Under the pieces are notes generated by a model. It had not been told where the DNA came from. It did no database searches and saw nothing but the letters and a program-made list of their open reading frames with translations. The translations under genes and the position numbers were made by a program. A stretch of 64,000 nucleotides of DNA from Paucilactobacillus suebicus DSM 5007 = KCTC 3549 (GTDB lineage Bacteria > Bacillota > Bacilli > Lactobacillales > Lactobacillaceae): NCBI RefSeq assembly GCF_001434475.1, contig NZ_AZGF01000003.1, forward strand, positions 80,659 to 144,658, read 5' to 3'. Positions 21,510 to 31,935 of the stretch are shown here, in pieces. Every line of letters begins with the position of its first letter. Position 1 is the stretch's first letter.

Positions 21510-23573
21510 TTAATTATTTTTTGCTTCTACATACTTCCAGAAAGCCTGATAGACATCGTGTCCCACGGTAACAGCAATAGATGAACTATTAGTATCCGCA
21601 CCTGGTACTGCAATTGCTACTACAACCTTTGGATTCTTATAAGGTCCAAACATAATCAAACTATGAGTTAAGGTCGATGTTGTGCCGGCAAATGTTTCGG
21701 CAGTACCTGTCTTAGCAGCAACGGCTGGACTCAGATCTTCTAGTGCTGAACCAGTCTTGTATGGACTAGATCCATGCACAACCATGTACATTCCTTGACG
21801 AACAACGTTCCAGTCTGATTGATTGGCGTTAATGGTATTCAAAACAGTTGGTTGAGTGGTAGATTCAACCGGTCCAAGCGAACCGTTCTTGTTAGTTCCA
21901 CGAATCTCTTTAACAATGTAAGGCTTCATCCGGTAACCACCATTGGCAATGGTGGAAGCATATTGTGCTAATTGCATAACTGTATAACTATCATAGTTAC
22001 CATACGATAAATCGAGTGCTTTACCAATGACATTGGTTGGGCCAGTATACCCTGTTGTTTCTCCGGGAAGATCAATACCTGTTTTAACTCCCAATCCAAA
22101 TTGGTTAAACACATTTCTCAGCTTAGTAAATATGCTCTTCTTCATTGTTAACGCAGCGCCAGATGAATACGTGAAGTTACCCTCTTTCATCGCAAGTTGC
22201 ATCATATACGAGTTAGAAGAAACTTCCAATGCTTCTTCAGCAGTGATAGCAACCTTACCACTCGTGTTCCACCATGAACTCTTACTTGGAGTTCCTGCGA
22301 TCTTAATTGGTTGATCATAAAGTGTGTTATTTGATGGGGTAATTACACCCTTCATCAACGCACCCATCACGGTTGCACCTTTAACGACAGATCCCATAAC
22401 GATTGAATGGTTAATTGATCCAATCTGGTCATTTGTAATCTTACCTGTCGAAGTATTACGATCCAGGCCACCCATAGCGTAGATTGCACCAGTATTAGGA
22501 TTCATAACAACGATGTAGGCACCTGTTGAGTGAGACTTACTACCATAAGCTTCATAATCTGACTTAAGGATACTCTGAACCTTGTTTTGGAATTTAGAGT
22601 TAATTGTTAGAACAAGGTTGTCACCCTTTTTACCTTCATACTTAGTAACAGCCTTTTGAACTGAGTTTGAATTGCCACTTGACGATACTTCAGTTTCTTT
22701 TTTGGTCCCTGCCAATGTTGACTGATACTCTTGTTCTAAGTAACTGATACCAACACTATCGTTACGAGAATAGCCTTCTGATAACAGTTCATTAACAGAA
22801 TCACTAGGTAAACCAGTTTTAGAGTTTGATACTGTACCTGTTAGAGACGCGATCGCCTTACCTTGTGGGTAATTTCGTGTCCAACTAGTCCCAACCTTAA
22901 TACCAGTCATCTGATTCAAATGTTCGCCAACCTCAGCGATTTCTTTACTAGTTACGCCAGTTTCTTTGATATAAGTAGTTTCAAGAGACGTCGTGCTACT
23001 CATATCTGCATAAATCATTGCCTTAATTTTTTGACGAGACGTTAACTTAATGAATCCAGGATGGTTTTCTAGATATTTGATCTCTTCATTTGATTGTTTC
23101 GACTCTGACATTCCTTTATGTCCTGGAATTTGAGCCAACACCTTCTTTTGATGAGATGTGGGAACTAAATAATAATCAATCTTATTACGTTTAGTAAGAG
23201 TAGATACCGATAAATTCAGATATTTGCCCAGGATATTTGCCGTTCTGTAAATTTCGGCTGAGGTATCAGTAGATCCTCGAGTGTAAGTAATTGCCTGATG
23301 GGCTGCATTACCAACCAGTACTTTTCCAGTGGAGTCATAAATCATTCCACGTTGAACGTTTGTGGTTTCAGTACTTGTATCGGAGTCGCTAACATCGGCT
23401 TTGTACGTGTCACCATTGAGAACCTGCAGGTAAAATAGTCTTCCAATCAGAAGTAATAGTAATATACCGACAGTCCACATTAAAAAGTTTAAACGGAATG
23501 GTATTTGGGACTGTGCTGTCTTTTTCTTTGATCGCGGTTTGAATCTGTTTTTGACACGAGTTGATAGTTTCAA
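21510..23573 (-). CDS. Class B penicillin-binding protein (PBP2B type)
   Basis: This 687-residue transpeptidase acts outside the membrane in cross-linking septal or peripheral peptidoglycan. It has a basic cytoplasmic tail, one membrane helix (LMWTVGILLLLLIGRLF, residues about 31-47), a dimerisation domain and a C-terminal transpeptidase domain. The three active-site motifs are SVVK (near residue 395), SSN (near 450) and KTG (near 620). The start is TTG at 23573 with AAGGAG 11 nt upstream. It is divergent from the yfhO-like gene. Confidence 0.92.
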   Translation of the reverse strand: MKLSTRVKNRFKPRSKKKTAQSQIPFRLNFLMWTVGILLLLLIGRLFYLQVLNGDTYKADVSDSDTSTETTNVQRGMIYDSTGKVLVGNAAHQAITYTRGSTDTSAEIYRTANILGKYLNLSVSTLTKRNKIDYYLVPTSHQKKVLAQIPGHKGMSESKQSNEEIKYLENHPGFIKLTSRQKIKAMIYADMSSTTSLETTYIKETGVTSKEIAEVGEHLNQMTGIKVGTSWTRNYPQGKAIASLTGTVSNSKTGLPSDSVNELLSEGYSRNDSVGISYLEQEYQSTLAGTKKETEVSSSGNSNSVQKAVTKYEGKKGDNLVLTINSKFQNKVQSILKSDYEAYGSKSHSTGAYIVVMNPNTGAIYAMGGLDRNTSTGKITNDQIGSINHSIVMGSVVKGATVMGALMKGVITPSNNTLYDQPIKIAGTPSKSSWWNTSGKVAITAEEALEVSSNSYMMQLAMKEGNFTYSSGAALTMKKSIFTKLRNVFNQFGLGVKTGIDLPGETTGYTGPTNVIGKALDLSYGNYDSYTVMQLAQYASTIANGGYRMKPYIVKEIRGTNKNGSLGPVESTTQPTVLNTINANQSDWNVVRQGMYMVVHGSSPYKTGSALEDLSPAVAAKTGTAETFAGTTSTLTHSLIMFGPYKNPKVVVAIAVPGADTNSSSIAVTVGHDVYQAFWKYVEAKNN

Positions 23574-23763
23574 AATACTAAATGCTCCTTAAAAAATATG
23601 TATACGTATGTGTATCTGCGTATTCTCACGAGATCCATTTTATCAAAAATTCATAAAACAAACCAACTTACTATGTTATTCTAAACGAAGTAACGAAAAA
23701 TCAACAGCGGTTTTGTGTAATTTTAACTTTTTTAGTAATTATTTTTGATGTGAGGTTAGATAA

Positions 23764-26409
23764 TTGGATTTTATTAAAAGATTTATTCGTCAAAATTGGA
23801 TCATGCTATGCGCTTTTATCATTCCGGTAGCACTAATGGGTGGATATTTTGCATACCGATCCATGGCACCATTTGGTTCAAGTAGTATATTAACCGTTGA
23901 TCTTGGTCAGCAATACATTGATTTCTATTCATATTTTAGATCAACGGTATTAAGTCATCCTGACACGTTCTTTTACTCATTTTCAAAAGATCTGGGTGGT
24001 GACATGGTTGGAATTTTTTCCTACTACCTAATGAGCCCCCTGAATTTAATTATCCTATTTTTCCCTGGTAAGACATTATCAGTTGGTGTTTTGGTCATTA
24101 CGTTAATGAAATATGGGTTAGCAGGTTACAGTTTTGCATGGCTTTTACAAAAGACTAAATTGCAGGCAGGGTTTAGAATCCTCGCATTCTCAACATCGTA
24201 TGCAATGATGGGATGGATTATCGCTAATCAATTAAATGTTATCTGGTTGGACGTTTTATATCTATTACCACCTGTTATTTGGGGGTTAATTAAATTAGTA
24301 AATGAAAACAAACCCTGGGTTTACATTATTTGGTTTTCGATACTATTGGTAATTAACTACTACATGGCTTGGATGGTTGCTATTTTTACGATCTTATTTA
24401 TGATTTGGCAACTAAATGATCGTTCTTTGGGATTTAAAACCAGTTTCAAAAGATTTTTAAAGTACATTGGTAGTTCTGTCTTATCCGTGCTGTTTGCTTG
24501 TGCTTTACTGCTACCAACACTTTATGCGTTGATGCAGAGTAAAGGAACCTATACCGAAACAGCAGTTAAATTTAAGTTTGAATACTTCCCCTTCAAAATG
24601 CTTGGTAAACTAATTACCGGATCATTTAATTTTAAAGAAATGCCTAGTGGTCAACCGAATATTTTTGTTGGCATGCTAATGTTGATGGCATTCTTGCTTT
24701 ATTTTGTGGATCGCAGGTTTCATTGGCGTCCTCGATTAGCATCATTTGCAATTACATTATTTATTCTTTTATCATTTTGTTTACAACCGCTAGACTTGCT
24801 CTGGCATGCTGGTCAATTTCCAGTATGGTACCCATACCGATTTTCCTTTGTATTTTCGTTTTGGGTTCTTTGGATGGCAGCCCATGTGTTAACTCCTAAC
24901 TTCCGCATTGGATGGAAAAAAGTGATTCCGTTAGCAATTATTATCATCGCCATCCATATCTATTTGAAGCTGAATATGTCGTCATTTTCTTACATCACGG
25001 ATAGTCAACTATTAATTAGTATTGGTTTTAGTTTTGTTGGAATTGTTTGGCTGTGTATTCCACGCTACTATTCTCCATTCCTGTATGATGGATTATTTGT
25101 CATGCTAGCAACATTCGAAATGGCAACGAATGCATACACTTCGCTTAACAACATTAGTTATGTGAGCCAATCTGATTTTGGTGATTATACAACCGAACTT
25201 GATAAGGCAGTTAATAAAATTAAAAAAAGTGATAGCGGCTTCTATCGAATTGGCAAAACATTTATGCGGACGAAAGATGATACGATGCAGGCCGATTACG
25301 ATGGTGGGTCACATTTTGGATCAACACTAGAACCAAGTATTCCCTCGTTCTACGGTTCGATTGGTGAACCCGATGGTGATGGTTTTGTGGCATATACAAA
25401 TGGCACACAGGTTACTGATTCGTTGTTAGGTATGAAGTATTTTATGACTGCTCGACCAACCACATCCATCCTCGGCCAGACAACATCTTCTATTTTACCG
25501 GCAACGTCGAACAAGCCAGATTTGAATCGGGAAAATATTAAGAGCGAAGATTCACTGACACAGACATATCGAAATAAGAACGCCCTGTCAATCGCTTTTG
25601 CTGCTTCAGATAAAATTAAATCGCTAAAATCAAATACTTCTGATCCTGTTGCTTGGCAATCAAAAATTTATCAAGCATTGGCTGGTGACAAATCAAACAA
25701 ATCACTGTTCGAAGTACAGAACTTTGATCATGTAACATTTAACAATGTTCAAACATCTAAAAAAATAACTGGGACTGTCTTCAGTAAGCAAAATCTGCTG
25801 GAACCGGCGTACGTTAAATTAACTTTTGTACCCAAAACCAATGAATCGTACTATTTGACCTTTGGCGCTAATCTAACGAGTGACGTGGCTTCTTATTATC
25901 TGAATGGTAAAAAGCTCACACAGTACCCGACATTTAGGAATACAGTGATTATTAACGTTGCTTCCAAGCAAAAAGGTAAACCAGTAACAATTACATTCAA
26001 AATGAAACAGCAAACAATGTGGTTACAAAATGTTAGCTTGTACAAGTTGGATCAGAGCCACTTTGACAAGTTAAAAACAACATTGAAGAGTTCTCCTTTA
26101 AAAATTAATTATCATAGTAATACAAAAATAACTGGAACAATTGATGTAAAAAAGCAACATCAATTATTGATGACAACGATTCCCTATTCAAAGGGATGGC
26201 ATGTTAAAGTTGATGGGAAAAATGTTAAAACTACTAAAGTTATTAATACCTTCCTGTCTGTGCCAATTTCCAAGGGACACCATAAAGTCGAACTATATTA
26301 CAGGTCTCCATGGTTGATCGCTGGTATTATTGTTTCGGTAGTTTCAATTGGCTCGGCGATTATCTTCACCCTGTATCAACATAAACGTCGAACAAAAAAT
26401 AGAGGCTAA
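23764..26409 (+). CDS. YfhO family membrane protein
   Basis: This 881-residue protein starts with TTG at 23764, 8 nt after GAGG. The N-terminal two thirds carry about 12 membrane helices with the YfhO pattern (LTVDLGQQYIDFY near residue 43, then FSKDLGGDM). The C-terminal third is extracytoplasmic, ending in YSKGWHVKVDG, a last membrane helix and a basic tail. YfhO proteins act in glycosylation of teichoic or lipoteichoic acids as GT-C type transferases. It is a single-gene unit ended by a strong terminator. Confidence 0.9.
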   Translation: MDFIKRFIRQNWIMLCAFIIPVALMGGYFAYRSMAPFGSSSILTVDLGQQYIDFYSYFRSTVLSHPDTFFYSFSKDLGGDMVGIFSYYLMSPLNLIILFFPGKTLSVGVLVITLMKYGLAGYSFAWLLQKTKLQAGFRILAFSTSYAMMGWIIANQLNVIWLDVLYLLPPVIWGLIKLVNENKPWVYIIWFSILLVINYYMAWMVAIFTILFMIWQLNDRSLGFKTSFKRFLKYIGSSVLSVLFACALLLPTLYALMQSKGTYTETAVKFKFEYFPFKMLGKLITGSFNFKEMPSGQPNIFVGMLMLMAFLLYFVDRRFHWRPRLASFAITLFILLSFCLQPLDLLWHAGQFPVWYPYRFSFVFSFWVLWMAAHVLTPNFRIGWKKVIPLAIIIIAIHIYLKLNMSSFSYITDSQLLISIGFSFVGIVWLCIPRYYSPFLYDGLFVMLATFEMATNAYTSLNNISYVSQSDFGDYTTELDKAVNKIKKSDSGFYRIGKTFMRTKDDTMQADYDGGSHFGSTLEPSIPSFYGSIGEPDGDGFVAYTNGTQVTDSLLGMKYFMTARPTTSILGQTTSSILPATSNKPDLNRENIKSEDSLTQTYRNKNALSIAFAASDKIKSLKSNTSDPVAWQSKIYQALAGDKSNKSLFEVQNFDHVTFNNVQTSKKITGTVFSKQNLLEPAYVKLTFVPKTNESYYLTFGANLTSDVASYYLNGKKLTQYPTFRNTVIINVASKQKGKPVTITFKMKQQTMWLQNVSLYKLDQSHFDKLKTTLKSSPLKINYHSNTKITGTIDVKKQHQLLMTTIPYSKGWHVKVDGKNVKTTKVINTFLSVPISKGHHKVELYYRSPWLIAGIIVSVVSIGSAIIFTLYQHKRRTKNRG

Positions 26410-26426
26410 CGGCCTTATAATATTGT

Positions 26427-26461
26427 AAAAGGGCACGAACTTAAATTGTTCGTGCCCTTTT
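26427..26461. terminator. Strong bidirectional terminator
   Basis: Perfect 14-nt arms AAAAGGGCACGAAC (26427-26440) and GTTCGTGCCCTTTT (26448-26461) lie between the converging yfhO-like gene and the HesB-like gene. Confidence 0.85.
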
Positions 26462-26476
26462 AGATTCAAAAATAAC

Positions 26477-26788
26477 CTATTTGTCTAACTCACCGTTACT
26501 GATGTATTCATATTTGGGACCATCAGTTTTTTCATCATACTCGATTGTTAAGTCATAGCCTCTAAAAAACCATTCATCAAGTTCGTCTACAAAATAGTGT
26601 ACTCCGTCTTTAACTTCATCGACAACTGGATTTGTCGGATGATCATCACGCACCATGCCAAGTGAAAATCCGTCATGGACAGGTGTTTTGCCGTATACCT
26701 TGCCAAAAAATCTAACACCCATTCCAGAATTAAGTCCCATTTCATTTTGAAACCATTGGCTTGCTGAATCGGTAACATTAATAACCAT
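26477..26788 (-). CDS. HesB/YneR-like protein, iron-sulfur biosynthesis fold
   Basis: This 103-residue protein has the HesB/IscA-like fold (VNVTDSASQWF near the N-terminus, GVRFFGKVYG, and a C-terminal DLTIEYDEK). The cysteines used for cluster binding in IscA are missing, as in YneR proteins of Bacilli, so a scaffold role is doubtful. The function is unknown. It is a single gene with a ribosome site GGGGAG. Confidence 0.82.
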   Translation of the reverse strand: MVINVTDSASQWFQNEMGLNSGMGVRFFGKVYGKTPVHDGFSLGMVRDDHPTNPVVDEVKDGVHYFVDELDEWFFRGYDLTIEYDEKTDGPKYEYISNGELDK

Positions 26789-26897
26789 TTCTAATCTCCC
26801 CTTAGCAAATATTGTATGCGCTTACCACGCCGCAGCTTAATAATACCATGAACAAAATAAAATGCCACAAATCGATTTAGCTGAGAATTATTGAAAA

Positions 26898-26931
26898 TAA
26901 AAAAACTAGTTAAGCAGGTGCCTAACTAGTT
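26898..26931 (-). terminator. Terminator of greA
   Basis: AACTAGTTA (26904-26912) and TAACTAGTT (26923-26931) form a perfect stem with a 10-nt loop. The minus-strand T-tract TTTTTTTATTTT follows. Confidence 0.78.
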
Positions 26932-26946
26932 CCACTAAATTCATTG

Positions 26947-27423
26947 TTATTCAACAGATAAAATCTTAACCTTCATTGATCCGGCTGGAAGTTGAATATC
27001 AACTTCCTCATTAACCTTATGGCCCAATAGACCAGCAGCAATTGGAGATTCATTAGATATCTTACCATTCATTGGATCAGATTCTGATTGACCAACAATT
27101 GTGTATGTTTCAGGCTCTTCATCAGGTAATTCTTTGAAAGTTACTTGACGGCCAAGTGATACTTCATCCTTCGCAACAGCATCATTATCAATGATTTCAA
27201 CGTTATGAAGCATTGTTTCAACTGTACTGATACGACCCTCAACAAAAGCTTGTTCGTCCTTTGCTGACTCGTATTCGGAATTTTCTGAAAGATCTCCATA
27301 ACTACGAGCAATCTTAATTCTATTGATAACCTCTGGACGAGTTTTTGCTTTTAGTTCTTCTAATTCTTTTTCTAGTTTTTCTTTACCCTCAATGGTCATT
27401 GGGTAAGTTTTGTCTTCTGACAT
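26947..27423 (-). CDS. greA: Transcription elongation factor GreA
   Basis: The ATG at 27423 follows AAGGTGG and gives 158 residues ([20 protein letters not shown]). The N-terminal antiparallel coiled coil carries the acidic tip ([16 protein letters not shown]) that enters the RNA polymerase channel to trigger transcript cleavage. The C-terminal FKBP-like domain holds the [16 protein letters not shown] motif. It follows udk on the same strand after 154 bp. Confidence 0.96.
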   Translation of the reverse strand: MSEDKTYPMTIEGKEKLEKELEELKAKTRPEVINRIKIARSYGDLSENSEYESAKDEQAFVEGRISTVETMLHNVEIIDNDAVAKDEVSLGRQVTFKELPDEEPETYTIVGQSESDPMNGKISNESPIAAGLLGHKVNEEVDIQLPAGSMKVKILSVE

Positions 27424-27616
27424 TCTGCCACCTTCTACAATCAAAATAAATTTAACAGTCAAAACATTACCACGTAAGGGCTTGCATGTAAAGAATAATT
27501 TTAATTATCCTAATATTTTGTCTAAAAGTAGTACATTAAACTGTTTAAGAACAGATAGATTGTACCAGATTATCGTGTATCTGTTTACCATTTTTGCTAA
27601 TTTTCGACTAAATTTT

Positions 27617-28255
27617 TTATTGATGCTTTGTCAAAATATCACGCACCTTGGTTGTCAGTAAGTCGATTGCAACCGTATTTTGACCTCCCTCAGGCACGAT
27701 AATATCCGCATACCGTTTTGTAGGTTCAATAAATTGGTGATACATTGGTTTGACTGTGGCTAGGTATTGATCGATGACTGACTGTAATGAACGGCCACGT
27801 TCGAGCATGTCTCGTTGAATTCTACGAATAATTCTAATGTCATCATCTGTGTCGACAAAGACTTTAATGTCCATCAAGTCTCTTAAACGAGGATCATCTA
27901 AAATTAAAATTCCTTCTAAGATGATTACATCCTTAGGCTCAGTATGAATTGTTTCACTTGAACGGGTGAATTCAGCGTAATTGTAAACTGGTTTTTCAAT
28001 CGGTTGATTTTTCAATAATTTTGTTAAGTCACTAATTAATAGATCGGTATCAAAGGCAAGTGGATGATCATAGTTAACGGCTTTGCGTTCTTCCATAGTC
28101 ATTTCAGCCTGATCATTATAGTAAGTGTCCTGTTGCATGATCATAATAGATTTTCCGGCTAATTCATGGTAAATTGCTTCACTAACTGTAGTTTTACCAC
28201 TACCGGAACCACCAGTAACACCAATAATAATTGGTCGATTTATGTTGTTGTTCAA
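27617..28255 (-). CDS. udk: Uridine kinase
   Basis: This 212-residue kinase phosphorylates uridine and cytidine in salvage. The P-loop GGSGSGKTT is at residues 15-23, YYNDQAEM and NYDHPLAFD follow, and ILEGILIL is in the middle. The start is TTG at 28255 with AGGGAG 9 nt upstream. It follows mltG by only 17 bp, so the two form an operon. The order mltG-udk-greA is conserved in Bacilli. Confidence 0.95.
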   Translation of the reverse strand: MNNNINRPIIIGVTGGSGSGKTTVSEAIYHELAGKSIMIMQQDTYYNDQAEMTMEERKAVNYDHPLAFDTDLLISDLTKLLKNQPIEKPVYNYAEFTRSSETIHTEPKDVIILEGILILDDPRLRDLMDIKVFVDTDDDIRIIRRIQRDMLERGRSLQSVIDQYLATVKPMYHQFIEPTKRYADIIVPEGGQNTVAIDLLTTKVRDILTKHQ

Positions 28256-28272
28256 CTTTTTAAGCTCCCTAC

Positions 28273-29370
28273 TTAGTCGTTATCTTTAGCTAATTTTTTG
28301 GTGATTTTTTGATGTTGTGCGTATGTCTTTGAATAGTAAATCTTACCAGTCTTGGTATTTGCGATAAAGTACAAATAACCTTTGCTTCTGTCGGTTGGAT
28401 TCAAAACAGCCTTTATAGAACTGATGCTTGGACTATTGAATGGACCAGGACCATAACCTTTATTGATATATAGGTTATATGGTGAATCAACTTTCAAATC
28501 CTTATATGTTAAATTCTTCTTATGAGTATTTAGTGCATACATAACAGATATATCAGACTGAAGTGGCATGTTCTTATCAATTCTGTTAAAGAAAACACCA
28601 GCTATTTTACCACGATCAGACGTTGTCACACCTTCACGTTCAACTAATGAAGCCAACGTGAGCACTTCTTGGACACTTAAATGCTTTTTAGTCATTGTTG
28701 AATAGTATGGCTTTAAAGAAGTATTTTCCGCTGCTACCATTTGGTTAACTAATGATTTAAGGCTTTTCAGATTTGATACGTCATATGTTGCAGGATACAA
28801 GTAGCCTTCAAGTCGGTATCTGACGTTTTTAGCTGTCATTGTTGAATCTAATAGTTGTGGGTATTCATTGGCAAGCTTATTAAGATAGGATTCGTTCTTC
28901 ATCAATGTTAGAAACTGTTTTGAACTATATTTTGTTTGTTGCTGAACGGTTTTTGCAATTTCATCAATTGTTTCACCCTCTTGAACTAATACTTTACCTT
29001 TTTCCCCAATTAACGATGTTGAGCTGCCGCCCTTTTCAAGCTCAGAAACAACTTTTGTCAAACTCATAGATGGTTTTAAAACATAGTATCCAGCGTTAAA
29101 AGATGTTTTATTATGAGTTTTGATATAGTAGTCAAATACCCATGAACTCTTGATTACCTTTTTGTTTTGAAGAATCTTACCGATTTTTTCGTTCGATGAT
29201 CCAAGCGGTATTTTAACCTGTACTGACGTATTATCTGAGGAATTCACAGCTTTCATTGATGAATTGATATATACCTTTGTGCCGACTAGACCAAGTGCTA
29301 GCACAACAATAATGGTTATCGCAATCCACCAATATCTTTTTTTGTGTCCTCGTTGTTTTTTTTTATCCAA
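28273..29370 (-). CDS. mltG: Endolytic transglycosylase MltG (YceG family)
   Basis: TTG at 29370 is 8 nt after AGGGTGG and gives about 365 residues; a GTG at 29382 overlaps the ribosome site. After a basic tail ([13 protein letters not shown]) there is one membrane helix ([19 protein letters not shown]). An extracellular LysM-like part and the catalytic YceG domain follow, with Glu in [10 protein letters not shown] and the [15 protein letters not shown] motif. It cleaves nascent glycan strands to set their length. Confidence 0.92.
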   Translation of the reverse strand: MDKKKQRGHKKRYWWIAITIIVVLALGLVGTKVYINSSMKAVNSSDNTSVQVKIPLGSSNEKIGKILQNKKVIKSSWVFDYYIKTHNKTSFNAGYYVLKPSMSLTKVVSELEKGGSSTSLIGEKGKVLVQEGETIDEIAKTVQQQTKYSSKQFLTLMKNESYLNKLANEYPQLLDSTMTAKNVRYRLEGYLYPATYDVSNLKSLKSLVNQMVAAENTSLKPYYSTMTKKHLSVQEVLTLASLVEREGVTTSDRGKIAGVFFNRIDKNMPLQSDISVMYALNTHKKNLTYKDLKVDSPYNLYINKGYGPGPFNSPSISSIKAVLNPTDRSKGYLYFIANTKTGKIYYSKTYAQHQKITKKLAKDND

Positions 29371-29472
29371 TTTTTCTACCACCCTATTTTTTTAATCCAA
29401 TCCATTATACTAAAAAATGGTGGGTTATCTACGTTGAAGTTCAAAAATTACAAACTATAACTAATCCTTAAT

Positions 29473-29508
29473 AAAAAAATCAGCGCAAAAGTTGCGACTG
29501 ATTTTTTA
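29473..29508 (-). terminator. Terminator of pheST
   Basis: AAAAAATCAG (29474-29483) pairs with CTGATTTTTT (29498-29507), with inner GCAA/TTGC pairs. It lies right after the pheT stop. Confidence 0.8.
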
Positions 29509-29510
29509 AT

Positions 29511-31925
29511 CTAGCGGATTTCAGTATCAAATTCGGCGGTTAGGTAACTAACAACTTTATCAAATGATTCGTTAACTTGGTCTTCTGTTAAGGTACCATT
29601 TTTATCTTGATAAGTAAGTGTGTATGCTAACGATTTCTTGTGTGCTGGTAGATGAGCTCCCTGATAAACATCAAATAGATGAACATCTACCAAGTAGGAG
29701 CCACCCTTCTTGTTAATTGCAGCTGTTATATCACTATTCAACGTATTATCGTCCAACAACAATGCAATATCACGCTTAATTGAAGGATACTTACTAATTT
29801 CGTCATAGTGACGACCTTGCTTTGGAGCTTCAATGATTGCTTCAAGATTAAGCTCGAAAACATATGTTTCAGGAATTTTGTATTCCTTCGCAATTTGTGG
29901 ATGAACTTGGCCAATGAATCCAATTAATTGATCGTCAAGCTTGATATTGGCTGTCCGTCCTGGGTGTAACTCAGCACGTTCATTTGACGGAACAAAAGTA
30001 ACTGTGCCCGATAATGACATATTTTCCAAATAACGTTCAACAATCCCTTTTAAATCGTAGAAATCAACAGAGTGGTTTTCTTGATGCCAATTATTATTGA
30101 GAAGCTGTCCGGTCATTGCACCAGCGATATGTTCTTGTTCTAAAGGACGAATGCCATCATTGTCAGTTGTAAAGATTCTGCCCTGTTCATACAGACGAAC
30201 ATCCTTTTGTTTTCTAGCAATGTTGTAAGCAATATCGTTGAGAAGACCACTGATAAGGCTCATACGAGTCGCAATGTGATCTTGACTCATTGGATAATCG
30301 AGCAGCATTGGTGTTCCGTGATTTTCAATCTGGAATTGTTCCGCTTTATCATTGGTAGTCAAAGAATAGCTGATTGCCTGGTTAAGTCCTTCACCCTCTA
30401 GCACATGACGACTTGATCTGATCAAATTTTGACGAAGACTTAAGGCGCCAATATTACTTGTTTGCTCAGGTAATGTTGAAGGTAAGTTGTCATAACCGTA
30501 AATTCTTGCAATTTCTTCAAGCAAGTCAGCTTCTATGCTGACGTCCCACCGACGAGCTGGTACAGTGACCGTGATCGTATCACCGTCAACATTGTAATCA
30601 AATGCAAGCCGATCAAATATGTTGGTGACGTCTTCCATCTTCATTTGTGTACCAAGGACATGATTGATCCTTGCAAGTTTCATTTCAACTTTTGGCTCGT
30701 TAATTGCAGCTTCGCTTCCAGTCACAATTCCAGTGGCAACTGTACCATTACCAAGTTCCGCAATTAACTCAGCTGCTTCGTTTAATGCAGTTTCAACTGT
30801 TTCAGGATTAATGCCGCGTTCAAATCTTGTTGACGATTCACTATGCAGGTCATGACGACGAGCCTGCTTTCTTATTAAAGTTGGATTAAAAATTGCAGCT
30901 TCCAATGCAACATTTTTCGTTTCATTACTGATTGCGGTATCTAAACCACCCATAGTTCCAGCCAACGCAGCAGGTTTATCCCCCGCAGTCACAACGACAT
31001 CCTGTTCATTAAGCTTTCTTTCATCTTCGTCCAGTGTTGTAAATGCTTCGTCTTTCTTAGCAAATCTTACCTTAATTTCTTTTTCCGGAAGTTTGTCGTA
31101 ATCAAAACTGTGTAATGGTTGGCCATACTTAAGCAAAATGTAGTTTGTAACATCAACTACGTTATTAATTGGGCGAATACCAGCATTCCAAAGACGGATT
31201 TGCATCCACATTGGGCTGTCTTTAATTTCAATGTTATTGATTACACGCAATTTATATGTTGGAGCTAAGTTAGTGTCGTCAATTTGAACCTTGATTAAAT
31301 CAGCAGTACTTGTCGTTGAGTTTTCCTTAACATTAAGTGTTTTGAAGTGAGACTTCAGTCCATAGAAAGCGGCGATATCATTTACATTACCAAGCATGCT
31401 GAACATATCACCACGGTTGGGAGTGATGTCTGTATCAATAATTGTATCATCCATTCCTAAATATGGAAAAACAGACTCACCAGGCTTAGCATCATCTGGT
31501 AAGAACCAAATTCCTTCATCGTACGCCTTAGGTGCGATTTTTTCACTGAAACCAATTTCTTGAAGTGCACACAACATACCTTCAGAAATTTCTCCACGCA
31601 TTTTACTACGTTTGATTTTAATATTGTTACCGATACGTGCACCGGGAAGAGCGACAATAACGTTTTTTCCTGCCACAACGTTCGGAGCACCACAGACAAT
31701 TTGGACTGTCTCTTCACCGTTATCAACTTGGCACAGAGTTAGGTGATCAGAGTCTGGGTGTGGCTCAACGCTTTCAATATGGCCAACAACTAATTTCTTT
31801 AAGCCGTCACTTGGTGAGTACACATCATTAATATCCACTGACGTTCTGGCAATTTTTTCGGCCAAATCAGTTGGATTAATATCAATGTCTAAATATTCTT
31901 GTAACCATTTGTATGAAACTTTCAT
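29511..31925 (-). CDS. pheT: Phenylalanyl-tRNA synthetase beta subunit
   Basis: This 804-residue subunit has an OB-fold tRNA-binding domain (VVGHIESVEPHPDSDHLTLC, residues 46-65), the B1/B5 and B3/B4 editing parts (RHDLHSESSTRFERG) and the inactive synthetase-like core. A C-terminal anticodon-binding ferredoxin domain (ISKYPSIKRDIALL) follows. It forms an alpha2-beta2 enzyme with PheS, encoded 10 bp upstream in the same T-box operon. The ribosome site AAAGGATA is about 11 nt from the ATG. Confidence 0.97.
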   Translation of the reverse strand: MKVSYKWLQEYLDIDINPTDLAEKIARTSVDINDVYSPSDGLKKLVVGHIESVEPHPDSDHLTLCQVDNGEETVQIVCGAPNVVAGKNVIVALPGARIGNNIKIKRSKMRGEISEGMLCALQEIGFSEKIAPKAYDEGIWFLPDDAKPGESVFPYLGMDDTIIDTDITPNRGDMFSMLGNVNDIAAFYGLKSHFKTLNVKENSTTSTADLIKVQIDDTNLAPTYKLRVINNIEIKDSPMWMQIRLWNAGIRPINNVVDVTNYILLKYGQPLHSFDYDKLPEKEIKVRFAKKDEAFTTLDEDERKLNEQDVVVTAGDKPAALAGTMGGLDTAISNETKNVALEAAIFNPTLIRKQARRHDLHSESSTRFERGINPETVETALNEAAELIAELGNGTVATGIVTGSEAAINEPKVEMKLARINHVLGTQMKMEDVTNIFDRLAFDYNVDGDTITVTVPARRWDVSIEADLLEEIARIYGYDNLPSTLPEQTSNIGALSLRQNLIRSSRHVLEGEGLNQAISYSLTTNDKAEQFQIENHGTPMLLDYPMSQDHIATRMSLISGLLNDIAYNIARKQKDVRLYEQGRIFTTDNDGIRPLEQEHIAGAMTGQLLNNNWHQENHSVDFYDLKGIVERYLENMSLSGTVTFVPSNERAELHPGRTANIKLDDQLIGFIGQVHPQIAKEYKIPETYVFELNLEAIIEAPKQGRHYDEISKYPSIKRDIALLLDDNTLNSDITAAINKKGGSYLVDVHLFDVYQGAHLPAHKKSLAYTLTYQDKNGTLTEDQVNESFDKVVSYLTAEFDTEIR

Positions 31926-31935
31926 AATTTATTGA

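Noticed and set aside
29511..31925. YtpR and PheT read as a duplicated gene
   Set aside because: They share only the tRNA-binding OB domain; YtpR at 57.8-58.5 kb is a normal stand-alone family member.
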